From: Chelatococcus asaccharovorans
Lineage (GTDB): Bacteria > Pseudomonadota > Alphaproteobacteria > Rhizobiales > Beijerinckiaceae
Direction: 5' to 3'
Assembly (NCBI RefSeq): GCF_003201475.1
Contig: NZ_QJJK01000005.1
Coordinates: forward strand, 1-64,000
DNA: 64,000 bases
Shown here: positions 18,280-27,493 of the stretch, one piece after another
Layout of the letters: each line of letters begins with the position of its first letter
Position numbering within the stretch: the first letter of the stretch is position 1
The notes under the pieces: generated by a model
Seen by the model: the letters and a program-made list of their open reading frames with translations, nothing else
What the model was told of the DNA's origin: nothing
The model's database searches: none
Program-made: the position numbers and the translations under genes

Positions 18280-18732
18280 ATGGACGAGATTGACCTCAAA
18301 ATCATCAGCCTGCTGTCTGAAGACGGCCGACGCTCGCTCGCCGATATCGGCGGCACGGTGGGGCTGTCCACATCGGCGATCAACGAGCGCATCCGCCGCC
18401 TGGCCGGCACGGGAGCCATCCGCCGCTTCACCGTGGAGGTGGACCCGGACGCGATCGGCCTGCGGACGCTCGCGTTCATCTGGGTCGCACTGCGCGATGA
18501 TGCCGATGAAGCGGCATTTCGGGCATTCGCGGCTGCGCATCCCGCTATCCTCGAATGTCACCACGTCACCGGCGCCTGGTCCTATCTCGTCAAGGTGAGG
18601 GTCGGCGGTACGGCGGAGATCGAGGGCTTCCTCAACGAGCTCAAGGCGCATCGGTTTCTCGGTCGCAGCGAAACCGTCATCGCGCTGTCTTCCGCTGTTG
18701 CCGGCCCCTTCATTCCGAAGGAACCGCGGTGA
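18280..18732 (+). CDS. Lrp/AsnC-family transcriptional regulator
   Basis: This 150-residue protein begins with the standard Lrp helix-turn-helix: MDEIDLKIISLLSEDGRRSL, then ADIGGTVGLSTSAINERIRR (residues 1-40). The RAM amino-acid-sensing domain follows, with ILECHHVTGAWSYLVKVRVG. Proteins of this family respond to amino acids and often control an adjacent exporter. The LysE-type exporter gene begins in the TGATG overlap at the stop codon, which fits that role. Two Lrp-box-like sites sit upstream, suggesting autoregulation. Confidence 0.92.
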   Translation: MDEIDLKIISLLSEDGRRSLADIGGTVGLSTSAINERIRRLAGTGAIRRFTVEVDPDAIGLRTLAFIWVALRDDADEAAFRAFAAAHPAILECHHVTGAWSYLVKVRVGGTAEIEGFLNELKAHRFLGRSETVIALSSAVAGPFIPKEPR

Positions 18733-19346
18733 TGGACCCGTTGCTCTTCTGGAAAAGCCTTCTGCTCGGCCTGGCGGTTGCCGCCCCTCTCGGGCCGATC
18801 GGCGCCCTGTGCATCAATCGGACACTGGAGCGAGGCTTCGCGGCGGGGGTGGCCGGAGGACTGGGGACCGCGCTGGCGGATGGACTCTATGCCGCGCTGG
18901 CCGCATTCGGCTTTGCGGCCTTTTCAGAGGTCCTCACCAGCGTCGACATGCCGCTGCGCATCGCCGGTGGCGCCTTCATGCTCTGGCTCGGATGGAAAAG
19001 CCTGACGCCGCACCTGCCGAGGACCGTAGCGGAGGCAACCACCCGCGATCTCATGGGCACGACGGCGGCCACATTCCTTTTGACGCTGACCAACCCCATG
19101 ACCATCCTGTCCTTCGCTGCACTGTTCGCGGGCCTCGGTCTCGCCGCGGCGGCGGGAACGACGGAAGCCACGCTGGTCGTTGCAGGTGTATTCGCCGGCT
19201 CGATGCTGTGGTGGTGCCTGCTCAGTGGCGGTGTGGCGATTGCCCGGCATCGCCTGCCGGCCGCGTTTGCTCGATGGATCTCGCGCATTTCGGGCGGTGT
19301 GCTGATTGCCTTCGGGCTATGGGCAATCCTGTCGGTTGCGTTCTGA
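18732..19346 (+). CDS. LysE-family amino-acid exporter
   Basis: This 204-residue protein has about six hydrophobic segments and the LysE/RhtB opening LLLGLAVAAPLGPIGALCIN, plus TFLLTLTNPMTILSFAALFA in the second half. These are inner-membrane exporters of amino acids or related metabolites. The ATG at 18732 shares a base with the TGA of the Lrp-type gene, so the two are co-translated and the regulator probably induces export when the amino acid accumulates. A hairpin with six-base arms (19348-19365, arms GACCGC and GCGGTC) follows the stop but has no T run. Confidence 0.9.
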   Translation: MDPLLFWKSLLLGLAVAAPLGPIGALCINRTLERGFAAGVAGGLGTALADGLYAALAAFGFAAFSEVLTSVDMPLRIAGGAFMLWLGWKSLTPHLPRTVAEATTRDLMGTTAATFLLTLTNPMTILSFAALFAGLGLAAAAGTTEATLVVAGVFAGSMLWWCLLSGGVAIARHRLPAAFARWISRISGGVLIAFGLWAILSVAF

Positions 19347-19616
19347 TGACCGCGCCCCTGCGGTCTGACCATCATTTCGCGCGCCGGCCGGGACCGCGCG
19401 CATCATTACATCCGCTGGTCGCGAGAGAGCCGCCCACGGGCAAGCGCGGCACGAGGCTCCCCCCCTGGTGCGCATCCGCGCTTGCACGAAGCGAGCTGCT
19501 GCGCGCGAACCCATGAACCGGCCCTTCCCGTCGCGTTGGATGGAATCCGCACCAGCGCGGCCGCTTTGGCCGAAAGGGAGGAATTGAGCGGCGCCACCCG
19601 TCTGCAATTGGTCACA
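19347..19616. other. Intergenic region after the LysE-type gene
   Basis: It contains the small GACCGC/GCGGTC hairpin just after the exporter gene, then GC-rich sequence with no credible gene. Together with the operator region that follows, the gap to the next start codon is 402 bp. Confidence 0.45.
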
Positions 19617-19655
19617 GTCGACTAACATGTTAGTTGACGATAATCGCTGTGTTAG
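19617..19655. promoter_or_regulatory. Operator candidate for the GntR repressor of the 19749-25550 operon
   Basis: A 22-bp near-perfect palindrome spans 19617-19638, with core ACTAACATGTTAGT and flanks GTCG and TGAC; only one pair mismatches. The half-site TGTTAG recurs 21 bp downstream at 19650-19655. It lies about 110 bp before the start codon of the first operon gene. The operon ends with a GntR-type gene, the natural candidate to bind here. Confidence 0.6.
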
Positions 19656-19748
19656 CTAGATATTCCCCATGCTGGCCGATGGACGCGATCCCATGACCGC
19701 GTCGAAGCTCAATGGGCCGTGCGCAAAAACAACGGGAGGAATCATCTC

Positions 19749-21020
19749 ATGCGGTGGATTCTTGGAGCGGCCGCGGGTATCGGCTTTGCCATCACAGCGG
19801 TCCATGCGGATGCAGCAACGCTCCGCGTCTTCGCGAATTCGGCTCATCAGGCGGCCTTGCAGGGCAATCCCAAGGTGCCCGGCAGCAATCTCCAGGAGAA
19901 ATTCGAGAAGGACACCGGCATCACCATCGACTGGGAGACCGTGCCGTGGCCGCAGATGCAGCAGAATCTCCTGCGTGCGCTGGCGTCCGGCAGTTCACAG
20001 TTCGACGTCGTCATGATCGAGAGCAGCTGGCCGTCGCGCGACGTGCTGGACAAGCTGGTGACCTTCGAAGCGCCTGCGGGATCGCCGGAAGCCAAGGAGT
20101 TGGACGCCATCTTCCCGCGCATGCGGGCCGCCTATACGCTGGACGGCCAGTTGAAGGGCATCCCGATCCGCTCCAATCCGCAGATCGTCCACTATAACAA
20201 GGCGATCTTTGAGGCGCGGGGCATCCAGGAGCCCAAGACCTTCGCGGATCTCCTCGCCGCAGCAGAAAAAGCGAGCTTCAAGCGGGATGATGGCGCGCCG
20301 GTGTATGGGCTCGCGCTCAAGCCGGATGAAGACATCATCGCCGTGGTCAAGGCCATGGGCGGCAACGTCGTGACCGATGATTTCGCGGTGGTCGTCAATT
20401 CCGCCGAAACGAAAGCGGCACTCGAGCGGCTGAAGGTCCTGTTCGAGAAGGGCGCCATTCCGCCCAATTTCTTCTCCATGGATGCCACCTCCGTGCAGAC
20501 GATGATGCGTGAGGGGCTGGTCGCCATGTCGCTGTTCGGCGACAACTACTTCAACCGCTTCAACGATCCGGCGTCGTCACGCATTGCCGGCAAGGCCGGC
20601 TTCTTCGCCATCCCCGGCACACCGCCGCAGACCTACGCCCCCGCGAAAGTGGCCTTCTGGGCGGCAGCGCTTCCGAAGAACGGCCGGCCGGACAATCAGG
20701 ACGCCGCGAAGACCTTCATCCGCTATCTCGCCTCGGCGGCCGTGCAGCTCCAGATGGCCTTGAACGGCAACGGCCCCGTGCGCGCCGATACGCTGCGGGA
20801 CGCGGCCTTCCTGAAGGGCGCGCCCTACGCGTCGGCATCGATCGCCGCCCTCGACAACGCGACCCAGCCTCTGCCGATCTTCGAGGGCACCAATCAGGTG
20901 CGCGACATCTTCGTAAAGGAGGCTGTTGCCGCCATCATCGGCAAGAAGCCCGTCGACGAAGCGCTCAAGACGGCCGAAACCGATATCAAGGCCATCGTCG
21001 ACAAGCGTCGGGATCGCTGA
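19749..21020 (+). CDS. Extracellular solute-binding protein of an ABC importer (family 1)
   Basis: This 423-residue protein starts with a signal peptide (MRWILGAAAGIGFAITAVHA, cleavage likely near ADA). The mature part contains FEKDTGITIDWETVPWPQMQ and SSQFDVVMIESSWPSRDVLD, typical of sugar-type binding proteins. I chose ATG 19749 because GGGAGG lies about 9 bases upstream; an in-frame ATG at 19719 would spoil the signal peptide. It is the first gene of an operon with a flavoprotein, two permeases and a GntR regulator. The ligand is unknown. Confidence 0.9.
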   Translation: MRWILGAAAGIGFAITAVHADAATLRVFANSAHQAALQGNPKVPGSNLQEKFEKDTGITIDWETVPWPQMQQNLLRALASGSSQFDVVMIESSWPSRDVLDKLVTFEAPAGSPEAKELDAIFPRMRAAYTLDGQLKGIPIRSNPQIVHYNKAIFEARGIQEPKTFADLLAAAEKASFKRDDGAPVYGLALKPDEDIIAVVKAMGGNVVTDDFAVVVNSAETKAALERLKVLFEKGAIPPNFFSMDATSVQTMMREGLVAMSLFGDNYFNRFNDPASSRIAGKAGFFAIPGTPPQTYAPAKVAFWAAALPKNGRPDNQDAAKTFIRYLASAAVQLQMALNGNGPVRADTLRDAAFLKGAPYASASIAALDNATQPLPIFEGTNQVRDIFVKEAVAAIIGKKPVDEALKTAETDIKAIVDKRRDR

Positions 21021-21065
21021 GGACATTCCGCGACGATCCCACGATCGCAGCGCCCGCCCTCGCAC

Positions 21066-23087
21066 ATGGCTGATGTGATGCAACCCTATATCCTGTCCAG
21101 AACGGCCCTCGAGCGCCGTGCGATCGACCTTCTCGTCATCGGTGGCGGCATGGCCGGCACCTTCGCCGCGCTGGCGGCGAAACGCGCGGACCCCGCGCGC
21201 TCCGTCGTCATCGTCGAGCAGAGCAACATCCTGGGTGGCCAGGGCACCGTCGGCGGGGTGGCGGGCTTCGTCGGCGACACCGCGCGGGTCAATGCGGTTT
21301 TCGCGGAGCTCGTCGCGCGGCTCGAACGGGCGGGCAAGATCGATCCCTATCGCAGCAACGACGACCGGCGCGCCTATGATCTCGAGAGCTGCGGCTTCTA
21401 TCTGCAGGAGATGGTCGCCGAGGCCGGCATCGAGACCTGGCTGCATGCCGTGGCGCTGGACGGCAAAGCGCAGGATGGCTGGGTGAAGGAGGTGCTGATC
21501 AGCGTGGGGCCCACGCTCGCCGTCGTCGAGCCCGCGATGGTGATCGACGCGACGGGCAATGCCCTCATCGCCGATATCCTGGGACTGCCGACACGCCATC
21601 TCGGCGCCTTGGCGCAGTTGCCGATGAGCCTTTATTTCACGTTGTGGGACACCGGACGGCCGGTGCGCCCCTTCCTGCCCGAGGGCTGTCCCCGCTGGGA
21701 CAATGACGATGATCTGCCGATGACCTCGCTGCACGGCTTCGCAGATGGCCGCATCGAGGTGAAGATGAAGGTCGTCGGCTTCGATGCCGCCGACGGCTTC
21801 AGCCTCTCGGAGGCGGAGATCCACGGCCGGCGGCAGATGATGGGGCTCATCTACCATCTGCAGACGCGCGGCTATAGGGGCAGGCACGCCGCCGGTGGCG
21901 GCAAGCCTCTCGCGACCTATACGCTGGCCTCGGTCTCACGCGCCATCGGCCAGCGGGAAGGCCGCCGCATCATCGGCCGCGCGACGCTGACCGAGGACGA
22001 TATCCGCCATGCCGCCATCTTCGACGATGCTGTCGCAGTCGGCACCTATCACCTCGACTTCCACTGGCCCGACACGGACAAGCGCGCCGGCACCGGCATC
22101 ACCGACATGGTGGAGCCTTACCACATTCCCCTCGGGGCGATGCTGCCGCAGGGGATGCACAATGTGCTCTGCCCCGGACGCTCGCTGTCGGGCGACCAGA
22201 TGGCGCTGAGTTCCTACCGGGCGATGGCCACCTGCGCGCAGATGGGCTTTGGTGCTGGAACCGCCGCGGCGCTCGCATCGGCCTCCGGTGGCTCCCTTGC
22301 CGCTCTCGATCCCACAGCGCTGCGGGCCGCCATCGAGGCCGGCGGCCAGAGCCTCGATCTGTCGCGCTATGGCGACTATCTGCGCTGCCTGCAACTCATC
22401 GAGGAGATCATCCCGATCGCGGCAAGCGACGGCGATCACTTGATGCTGGAGCGGCTGTCCAACGGACGGACACACGCGTCGCTCATGAAAGGCAATGCTG
22501 TCGTGGCCGCTGCCCTGCGCGAACGCGCGGTCTGGTCGGCGATTGGCCCCATGGAAGACGCCGCAAGCCTGACCCCGGACACCGCCCGGCCCAATGCGGT
22601 CATCCCCGATGCGGCCGTCCCCAGTCCGGCCGTCCCGGATGCGGTCAAGGGCCAGGTGCGCTTCGATACAACCGGTGCGATCCTCGCCTTCGCGGAGGCC
22701 TGCCCCTCCTCGGCCCTGACCGAGGACGGCGCGGTGGGATGCATCCTCTTGAAACGCTGCCACCGCGGCGAAGAACGGTGGGAGCTGCATGCCACGGTCG
22801 ATGAGCCGGGCCGGCTCTTCGCTCTCATCGTCGCCGGCGATCGTTTGCGTTATCGGGTTTTGTCGACGGATCACCGCAGCGCGGTCGCGCCAGACCTGAT
22901 CCCGACGGCGATAGGCTGTGCCGTCGCCTTCGCCACCCACGACGGCCGCATTCATTTCTGGGAGGCGTCGGAGGATCGTTTCGCAGACATCGGCAGCCCC
23001 GCGCCCGATCCGCAGGCCCTCAAGCGGCGGCCCTATGAGGACCATCTGCTGCTTGCGGAAGCGCCGGGCCTGGAGATCGCATCGTGA
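21066..23087 (+). CDS. Large FAD-dependent oxidoreductase within a sugar-type ABC operon
   Basis: This 673-residue protein has the dinucleotide motif DLLVIGGGMAGTFAALAAKR (about residues 21-40), then SVVIVEQSNILGGQGTVGGV, and a late GMHNVLCPGRSLSGDQMALS segment. This is the pattern of the FAD-dependent oxidoreductase family (PF12831-like) with a C-terminal extension. A proline/alanine linker (PDAAVPSPAVPDAV, about residues 520-533) leads to about 140 further residues of beta-rich character. No signal peptide is visible. The gene lies between the binding protein and its permeases, so it probably acts on the imported compound. Its TGA overlaps the GTG start of the next gene (GTGA). Confidence 0.85.
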   Translation: MADVMQPYILSRTALERRAIDLLVIGGGMAGTFAALAAKRADPARSVVIVEQSNILGGQGTVGGVAGFVGDTARVNAVFAELVARLERAGKIDPYRSNDDRRAYDLESCGFYLQEMVAEAGIETWLHAVALDGKAQDGWVKEVLISVGPTLAVVEPAMVIDATGNALIADILGLPTRHLGALAQLPMSLYFTLWDTGRPVRPFLPEGCPRWDNDDDLPMTSLHGFADGRIEVKMKVVGFDAADGFSLSEAEIHGRRQMMGLIYHLQTRGYRGRHAAGGGKPLATYTLASVSRAIGQREGRRIIGRATLTEDDIRHAAIFDDAVAVGTYHLDFHWPDTDKRAGTGITDMVEPYHIPLGAMLPQGMHNVLCPGRSLSGDQMALSSYRAMATCAQMGFGAGTAAALASASGGSLAALDPTALRAAIEAGGQSLDLSRYGDYLRCLQLIEEIIPIAASDGDHLMLERLSNGRTHASLMKGNAVVAAALRERAVWSAIGPMEDAASLTPDTARPNAVIPDAAVPSPAVPDAVKGQVRFDTTGAILAFAEACPSSALTEDGAVGCILLKRCHRGEERWELHATVDEPGRLFALIVAGDRLRYRVLSTDHRSAVAPDLIPTAIGCAVAFATHDGRIHFWEASEDRFADIGSPAPDPQALKRRPYEDHLLLAEAPGLEIAS

Positions 23088-24010
23088 CCGATGTCGCGCT
23101 TTCGCGGCCTGCCGCGAGCCCGCACGCATCGCGGGTGCCGATCCGTGAAGCCTTGCAAGGCTGGTCGCTCGTCGCGCCGCTGTATCTCTTCGTCACCGCA
23201 ATCATCGTCATTCCGGAAATATGGGCGCTTTATCTGAGCTTCACCGACTATTCCGTTGGGCGCACGCCGCAATTCGTCGGTCTGGCGAACTATCGCGCGA
23301 CACTGTCAGCGGCTGAGTTCTGGATGGCCGCCTGGCGAACATTGCAGTTCGTCGCCATTGCCGTCTCGCTCGAGATCGCAATCGGCCTGTGGCTCGCCTG
23401 CATATTGGCGCGCCTGCGCGCCTTTCGCGGCATCATCATCGCCTGCCTGATCGCGCCCATCGCCATGAGCCATGCCGTGACGGCGACCATGTGGGGCTAT
23501 CTCCTGGATCTGAACGTCGGTCCGATCAATTTCCTCACGGAAGTGATGGGCTTCGGACGCCTTCCGTGGCTGTCCTCTGAGACGCTCGCCCTGCTGACGG
23601 TGGCCTTCATCGAGTTCTGGGCCGGCATGCCGCATGTGCTGATCATGCTGTTTCCTGTGCGCGCAGCGTTGTCACCGGAGATCTACGAGGCGGCCGAGCT
23701 CGATGGTGCCACGGCCCGGCAAAGTTTCTGGCGCATTACCTTGCCGCTCATGATGCCGGCTTTGCTGATCGCGATGATCTTCCGCATCATCATCACCATG
23801 CGGGCCTTCGGCACCGTCTGGATCCTGACCAAGGGCGGCCCGCTCGAGTCGTCGGAGCTGCTGTCGATCTACCTCTACAAGACCGGATTCAGCTACTGGA
23901 ATTTCGGCCAGGCCGCGGCCATTGCCTGGTTGATGCTGCTCATCACGGCCGCCGCTTCATCCCTCTACATGCTGCGTCTCTACCGGGATGCGGCAGGCAC
24001 CACGACCTGA
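23084..24010 (+). CDS. Sugar ABC transporter permease, MalF type
   Basis: This 308-residue permease has six membrane segments. The EAA loop reads YEAAELDGATARQSFWRITL (about residues 203-222). The start is GTG 23084 in a GTGA overlap with the flavoprotein stop, showing translational coupling. It pairs with the permease encoded just downstream. No ATPase gene belongs to this operon; the MalK/UgpC-type protein at 15509-16606 is the nearest possible energy source. Confidence 0.92.
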   Translation: MTDVALSRPAASPHASRVPIREALQGWSLVAPLYLFVTAIIVIPEIWALYLSFTDYSVGRTPQFVGLANYRATLSAAEFWMAAWRTLQFVAIAVSLEIAIGLWLACILARLRAFRGIIIACLIAPIAMSHAVTATMWGYLLDLNVGPINFLTEVMGFGRLPWLSSETLALLTVAFIEFWAGMPHVLIMLFPVRAALSPEIYEAAELDGATARQSFWRITLPLMMPALLIAMIFRIIITMRAFGTVWILTKGGPLESSELLSIYLYKTGFSYWNFGQAAAIAWLMLLITAAASSLYMLRLYRDAAGTTT

Positions 24011-24023
24011 GCAGGAGCGCGAG

Positions 24024-24860
24024 ATGGACAGCCGTAGCTCCATGACCCTACTCGACCGCATCGTTCTCGCGGTTGCCATTGCCCTGGCGGTGATCCCGAT
24101 CCTCGTCGTCATCGCGTCCTCCTTCAAGGAAGGGCGGGACATCTTTTCCTATCGGCCCGTCATCTTCTTCTGGCCGACGCTGGACAACTACGCGAGCCTC
24201 GGGATGCGCTGGGGGAAATTCCAGCTTGGCCTCGGTAACAGCGCGGTTGTGACGTTAGGCTCGATCGCCCTCGTCCTCGCCGTCTGCCTGCCGGCCGCCT
24301 ATGCCTTGTCGCGCCTTCCCCGGCACGGCGTCGGACGATCCTCGAGCGCGCTGCTCATCATCAAGATGCTGCCACCGCTCGTCGTCACCGTGCCGCTTTT
24401 TCCCATTTTTTCCAGCGTCGGGCTCGACAACTCGCGCGTGGGACTGATCCTCGTCTATGCCGCCTTTGAAGTCAGCCTCAGCGTGATGATCCTGAAGACC
24501 TTCATCGACGCCGTGCCGCTGGAGGTGGAGGAGGCCGCGTTCCTTGACGGCTGCGACCGGCTGCAGGCGTTCCTGAGAGTCATCATGCCGCTGATCTGGC
24601 CGGGCATCATCACGGTGGCGATCTTCGTCGCCTTGTTTGCCTGGAACGACTACATGTTCGGCCTGATCCTGACGACCTCGCGCACCGTTACGGCGCCCGT
24701 CGTCCTGGCCGACATGCTCTCGGGGATCGGTGAGGGAACCGCGACCTGGGGCGAGGTTTTCGCCGCCGCGACGCTGCAGATGATTCCCGTGCTCGCCTTC
24801 GCCTGGATCGTCCAGCGGCAGATGTTCTTCGGCGCCCTGCGCGGCGCGACAAAGGGTTAG
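24024..24860 (+). CDS. Carbohydrate ABC transporter permease, MalG type
   Basis: This 278-residue permease has six membrane segments and the EAA loop VEEAAFLDGCDRLQAFLRVI. I chose ATG 24024 (MDSRSSMTLLDR) because GGAG lies about 6 bases upstream and this start clears the upstream stop codon; the in-frame ATG at 23988 is inside the preceding permease gene. It forms the channel with the MalF-type partner at 23084-24010. Confidence 0.92.
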   Translation: MDSRSSMTLLDRIVLAVAIALAVIPILVVIASSFKEGRDIFSYRPVIFFWPTLDNYASLGMRWGKFQLGLGNSAVVTLGSIALVLAVCLPAAYALSRLPRHGVGRSSSALLIIKMLPPLVVTVPLFPIFSSVGLDNSRVGLILVYAAFEVSLSVMILKTFIDAVPLEVEEAAFLDGCDRLQAFLRVIMPLIWPGIITVAIFVALFAWNDYMFGLILTTSRTVTAPVVLADMLSGIGEGTATWGEVFAAATLQMIPVLAFAWIVQRQMFFGALRGATKG

Positions 24861-24872
24861 GGTCCGACGACA

Positions 24873-25550
24873 ATGGTCATATCCGAGCAGCAGTCGTCGC
24901 GGCAGAAGGCCTATGAAGCCTTCACCCGCCATCTTCTTGCCCATGCCCTGCGCCCCGGCCAGTTCGTCTCCCAGCGCGAGCTGGTCGAGTTGACGCGACT
25001 GCCCGTGGGCGTCGTGCGCGAGCTCGTCTCGCGCCTCGAGGCCGAGGGGCTCGTCATGACGGTGCCGCATCGCGGCATGCAGATCGCCTATGTCGGGATC
25101 GACCTCATCCGCGACGCTTTCCAGTATCGCGCGATGATCGAACGTGAGGCCGTCGCCTCCTACGCCGCCACCGCCAGCGACGAGGAGATCGCCCGCTGGC
25201 GTCAGGCGCATGAGGCCATCCTGGAGACCTGTGAGCGGGGCCTGGGGGATCAGGATCCCGCGGCCTTCCTGGCCGAGGCGCAGACGACGGATTTCAGTTT
25301 CCACACGACGATCGTCGATGCCCTCGGCAACGCCATCATATCCGATGCCTATCGCGTGAATTCCCTGAAGCTGAGCCTCGTGCGCCAGGAGCGCGGCCGG
25401 CTGACCATGGCCTTGCTGCCGCTCGCCATGCAGGACCATCTGGCCATCATCGCAGCCCTCGAGCGCCGCGATGCCGTCGGCGCCGCGCAAGCCATGGCGA
25501 CGCATGTCATGCGCGGCCGGAATCGTTCGCTCGGCATAGACGGTCGGTAA
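24873..25550 (+). CDS. GntR-family regulator with FCD domain
   Basis: This 225-residue protein has a GntR winged helix (about residues 10-70, with FVSQRELVELTRLPVGVVRE) and an all-helical FCD effector domain (about 75-215, with metal-ligand-like histidines in DFSFHTTIVDAL, DHLAIIAAL and ATHVM). It is the last gene of the importer operon, 12 bases after the permease, so it is likely the operon's own repressor. The palindrome at 19617-19638 is the probable target. It converges with the arsenic-operon MFS gene; the gap is 7 bases. Confidence 0.88.
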   Translation: MVISEQQSSRQKAYEAFTRHLLAHALRPGQFVSQRELVELTRLPVGVVRELVSRLEAEGLVMTVPHRGMQIAYVGIDLIRDAFQYRAMIEREAVASYAATASDEEIARWRQAHEAILETCERGLGDQDPAAFLAEAQTTDFSFHTTIVDALGNAIISDAYRVNSLKLSLVRQERGRLTMALLPLAMQDHLAIIAALERRDAVGAAQAMATHVMRGRNRSLGIDGR

Positions 25551-25557
25551 CAGCCCC

Positions 25558-26781
25558 TCAGCGCGGTAACATTCCGTCCCCCAACTGCCGCACGGGAACG
25601 ACGGCGACGAGGCGGGCGATGGCCGCGAAGGCAACGACCGCGCAGCCTCCAAACAAGGCTGCAACAGCCAGTGCTCCCTTCACGCCGATCTGGTCCATCA
25701 TCAGCGCGAATGCGAAGGGCGCCGCTGATCCGACGATGAGGCGGACGGACATCATCTGCCCCTGACGCGCGCCGTATCCTTCGGCGCCAAACAGCGCCAA
25801 TGGCAGTGTCCCTCCGACAATGCTGTAAAGACCATTGCCCATTCCGAAGAGGACAGCAAACAGCATGGCACCGGTGAAGGACGGCGCGGTGACGAGCAGC
25901 AGGACCAATGCGATCGGCAAAAGTGCGGCCGAGACGATGGCGAGGGAGGCCTGCGACAGTTCCCTGCCGAAGATCATGTTGATGAAGCGGCTTGCCACCT
26001 GTGACGGCCCGAAAAGCGCGCCGACGGCAACGCTGGCCAAGCCGAGCCCGAGCGCTCCGAGCATGGGCACCATGTGGACGAGGATGGCCGAGCTGATGAA
26101 GCTCTGCAGGGCGAAGCCTGCCGCCATGAGCAGGAAGCCCTTGCTTCGTGCCTCAGGTGGAAGGCTGCTGTGCGGGGATGGAGGCTTTCGGGCACCGTCA
26201 CCATCGGCCGGTTCCGCGGCGATGGGGAGGCGCCGCGACATCCACAGATGGATCGGCAGGCACAGCACCACATGCATGAGGGCGAATACGAGATAGATCT
26301 GCTGCCACGTCAGGAAGTCGTGCAACCAGGTCGACAGCGGCCAGAATATGGTCGAGGCGAAGCCCGCGATAAGCGTCAGATAGACGATGCTGCGTTGGGC
26401 GGTTCCCGGATGGCGCTGGACCAGCAACGGGAAGGCCGCGCCGTACTGAACCAGTGTCGCGGCGATCTCGATCGCGAACAGGGCTGGGACGAAGAGGAAT
26501 CCATAGGGCGCCAGCGCGCAGGCAGCGAGAGCCAGCGCCGCAGCCATCGAGCCGACCGCCATGACGCGGCCAGCGCCGAAACGATCGATCCAGCGTCCCG
26601 CCCAGGGGGCAACCAGGCCGCCGGTCAGCAACGCGGCCGAGAGCGCCGCGAAGATCCATTCGCTCGGCCAGCCGAAGTCGCGGGCCATGGCGGGTGCTAG
26701 AATGCTGAAGCTGTAGTAGAGCGTTCCATAGCCGATGATTTGCGTCACGCCGAGCGCTGCGACGTCTATCCAACGGCCCAT
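25558..26781 (-). CDS. MFS transporter at the end of the arsenic operon (ArsK-like candidate)
   Basis: This 407-residue protein has about 12 hydrophobic segments and an MFS loop after segment 2 (WAGRWIDRFGAGRVMAVGSM, about residues 60-79). Its start lies 1 base after the arsH stop, so it belongs to the arsenic transcript. Alphaproteobacterial ars operons often carry an MFS efflux protein of the ArsK or ArsJ type; ArsK exports trivalent arsenicals and antimonite. Without a gapA-like gene beside it, ArsJ is less likely. The specific assignment is inferred from context. Confidence 0.85.
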   Translation of the reverse strand: MGRWIDVAALGVTQIIGYGTLYYSFSILAPAMARDFGWPSEWIFAALSAALLTGGLVAPWAGRWIDRFGAGRVMAVGSMAAALALAACALAPYGFLFVPALFAIEIAATLVQYGAAFPLLVQRHPGTAQRSIVYLTLIAGFASTIFWPLSTWLHDFLTWQQIYLVFALMHVVLCLPIHLWMSRRLPIAAEPADGDGARKPPSPHSSLPPEARSKGFLLMAAGFALQSFISSAILVHMVPMLGALGLGLASVAVGALFGPSQVASRFINMIFGRELSQASLAIVSAALLPIALVLLLVTAPSFTGAMLFAVLFGMGNGLYSIVGGTLPLALFGAEGYGARQGQMMSVRLIVGSAAPFAFALMMDQIGVKGALAVAALFGGCAVVAFAAIARLVAVVPVRQLGDGMLPR

Positions 26782-26782
26782 G

Positions 26783-27493
26783 TCAGATGGCCTCGTGCCT
26801 GGTCCGGAGGGCCAGCTTCTCAGCCGCTTCCTTGCGCTCCGAATATCGGTCAGTCAGATAGGAAGAGACATCGCGCGTCAATAGCGTGAACTTGACCAAC
26901 TCCTCCATCACATCGACCACGCGGTCGTAGTAGGAGGATGGTTTCATCCGGCCGGCCTCGTCAAACTCCTGATAGGCCTTCGCGACGGACGATTGATTCG
27001 GGATCGTGACCATCCGCATCCAGCGACCGAGCACGCGCATCTGGTTGACGGCGTTGAAGCTCTGTGAACCGCCGGACACCTGCATGACGGCGAGCGTCCG
27101 CCCCTGCGTCGGCCTGATCGCGCCGACCGACAGGGGTACCCAGTCGATCTGCGCCTTCATGACCGCGCTCATGGCGCCATGCCGTTCCGGGCTGGTCCAG
27201 ACCTGGCCCTCCGACCAGTGCGACAGGTCCCGCAGTTCCCGTACCTTCGGATGATCGACCGCGGCACCATCCGGCAAAGGCAGGCCGCTCGGGTCGAAGA
27301 CGCGCGTCTCGGCTCCGAACTGTGCCAGCAGCCGCTCGGCCTCCAGTGTCAGAAAGCGGCTGTAGGACCGCGCGCGGAGCGAGCCATAGAGCAGCAGGAT
27401 GCGGGGCGGATGGGTCGAAGGCGTCGCGCGCAACCGATCGGTGCTGGGGATGTCGATGCAACCGGCATCGACATTGGGAAGGTCAGGCAGCAT
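26783..27493 (-). CDS. arsH: ArsH, NADPH-dependent FMN reductase / organoarsenical oxidase
   Basis: This 236-residue protein has the FMN-binding loop [14 protein letters not shown] (about residues 33-46), then [32 protein letters not shown] and [19 protein letters not shown], all characteristic of ArsH. ArsH oxidises trivalent methyl- and aryl-arsenicals to the less toxic pentavalent form. The ATG shares a base with the acr3 stop (TGATG). A longer in-frame extension to 28174 runs through acr3 and was not used. Confidence 0.95.
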   Translation of the reverse strand: MLPDLPNVDAGCIDIPSTDRLRATPSTHPPRILLLYGSLRARSYSRFLTLEAERLLAQFGAETRVFDPSGLPLPDGAAVDHPKVRELRDLSHWSEGQVWTSPERHGAMSAVMKAQIDWVPLSVGAIRPTQGRTLAVMQVSGGSQSFNAVNQMRVLGRWMRMVTIPNQSSVAKAYQEFDEAGRMKPSSYYDRVVDVMEELVKFTLLTRDVSSYLTDRYSERKEAAEKLALRTRHEAI

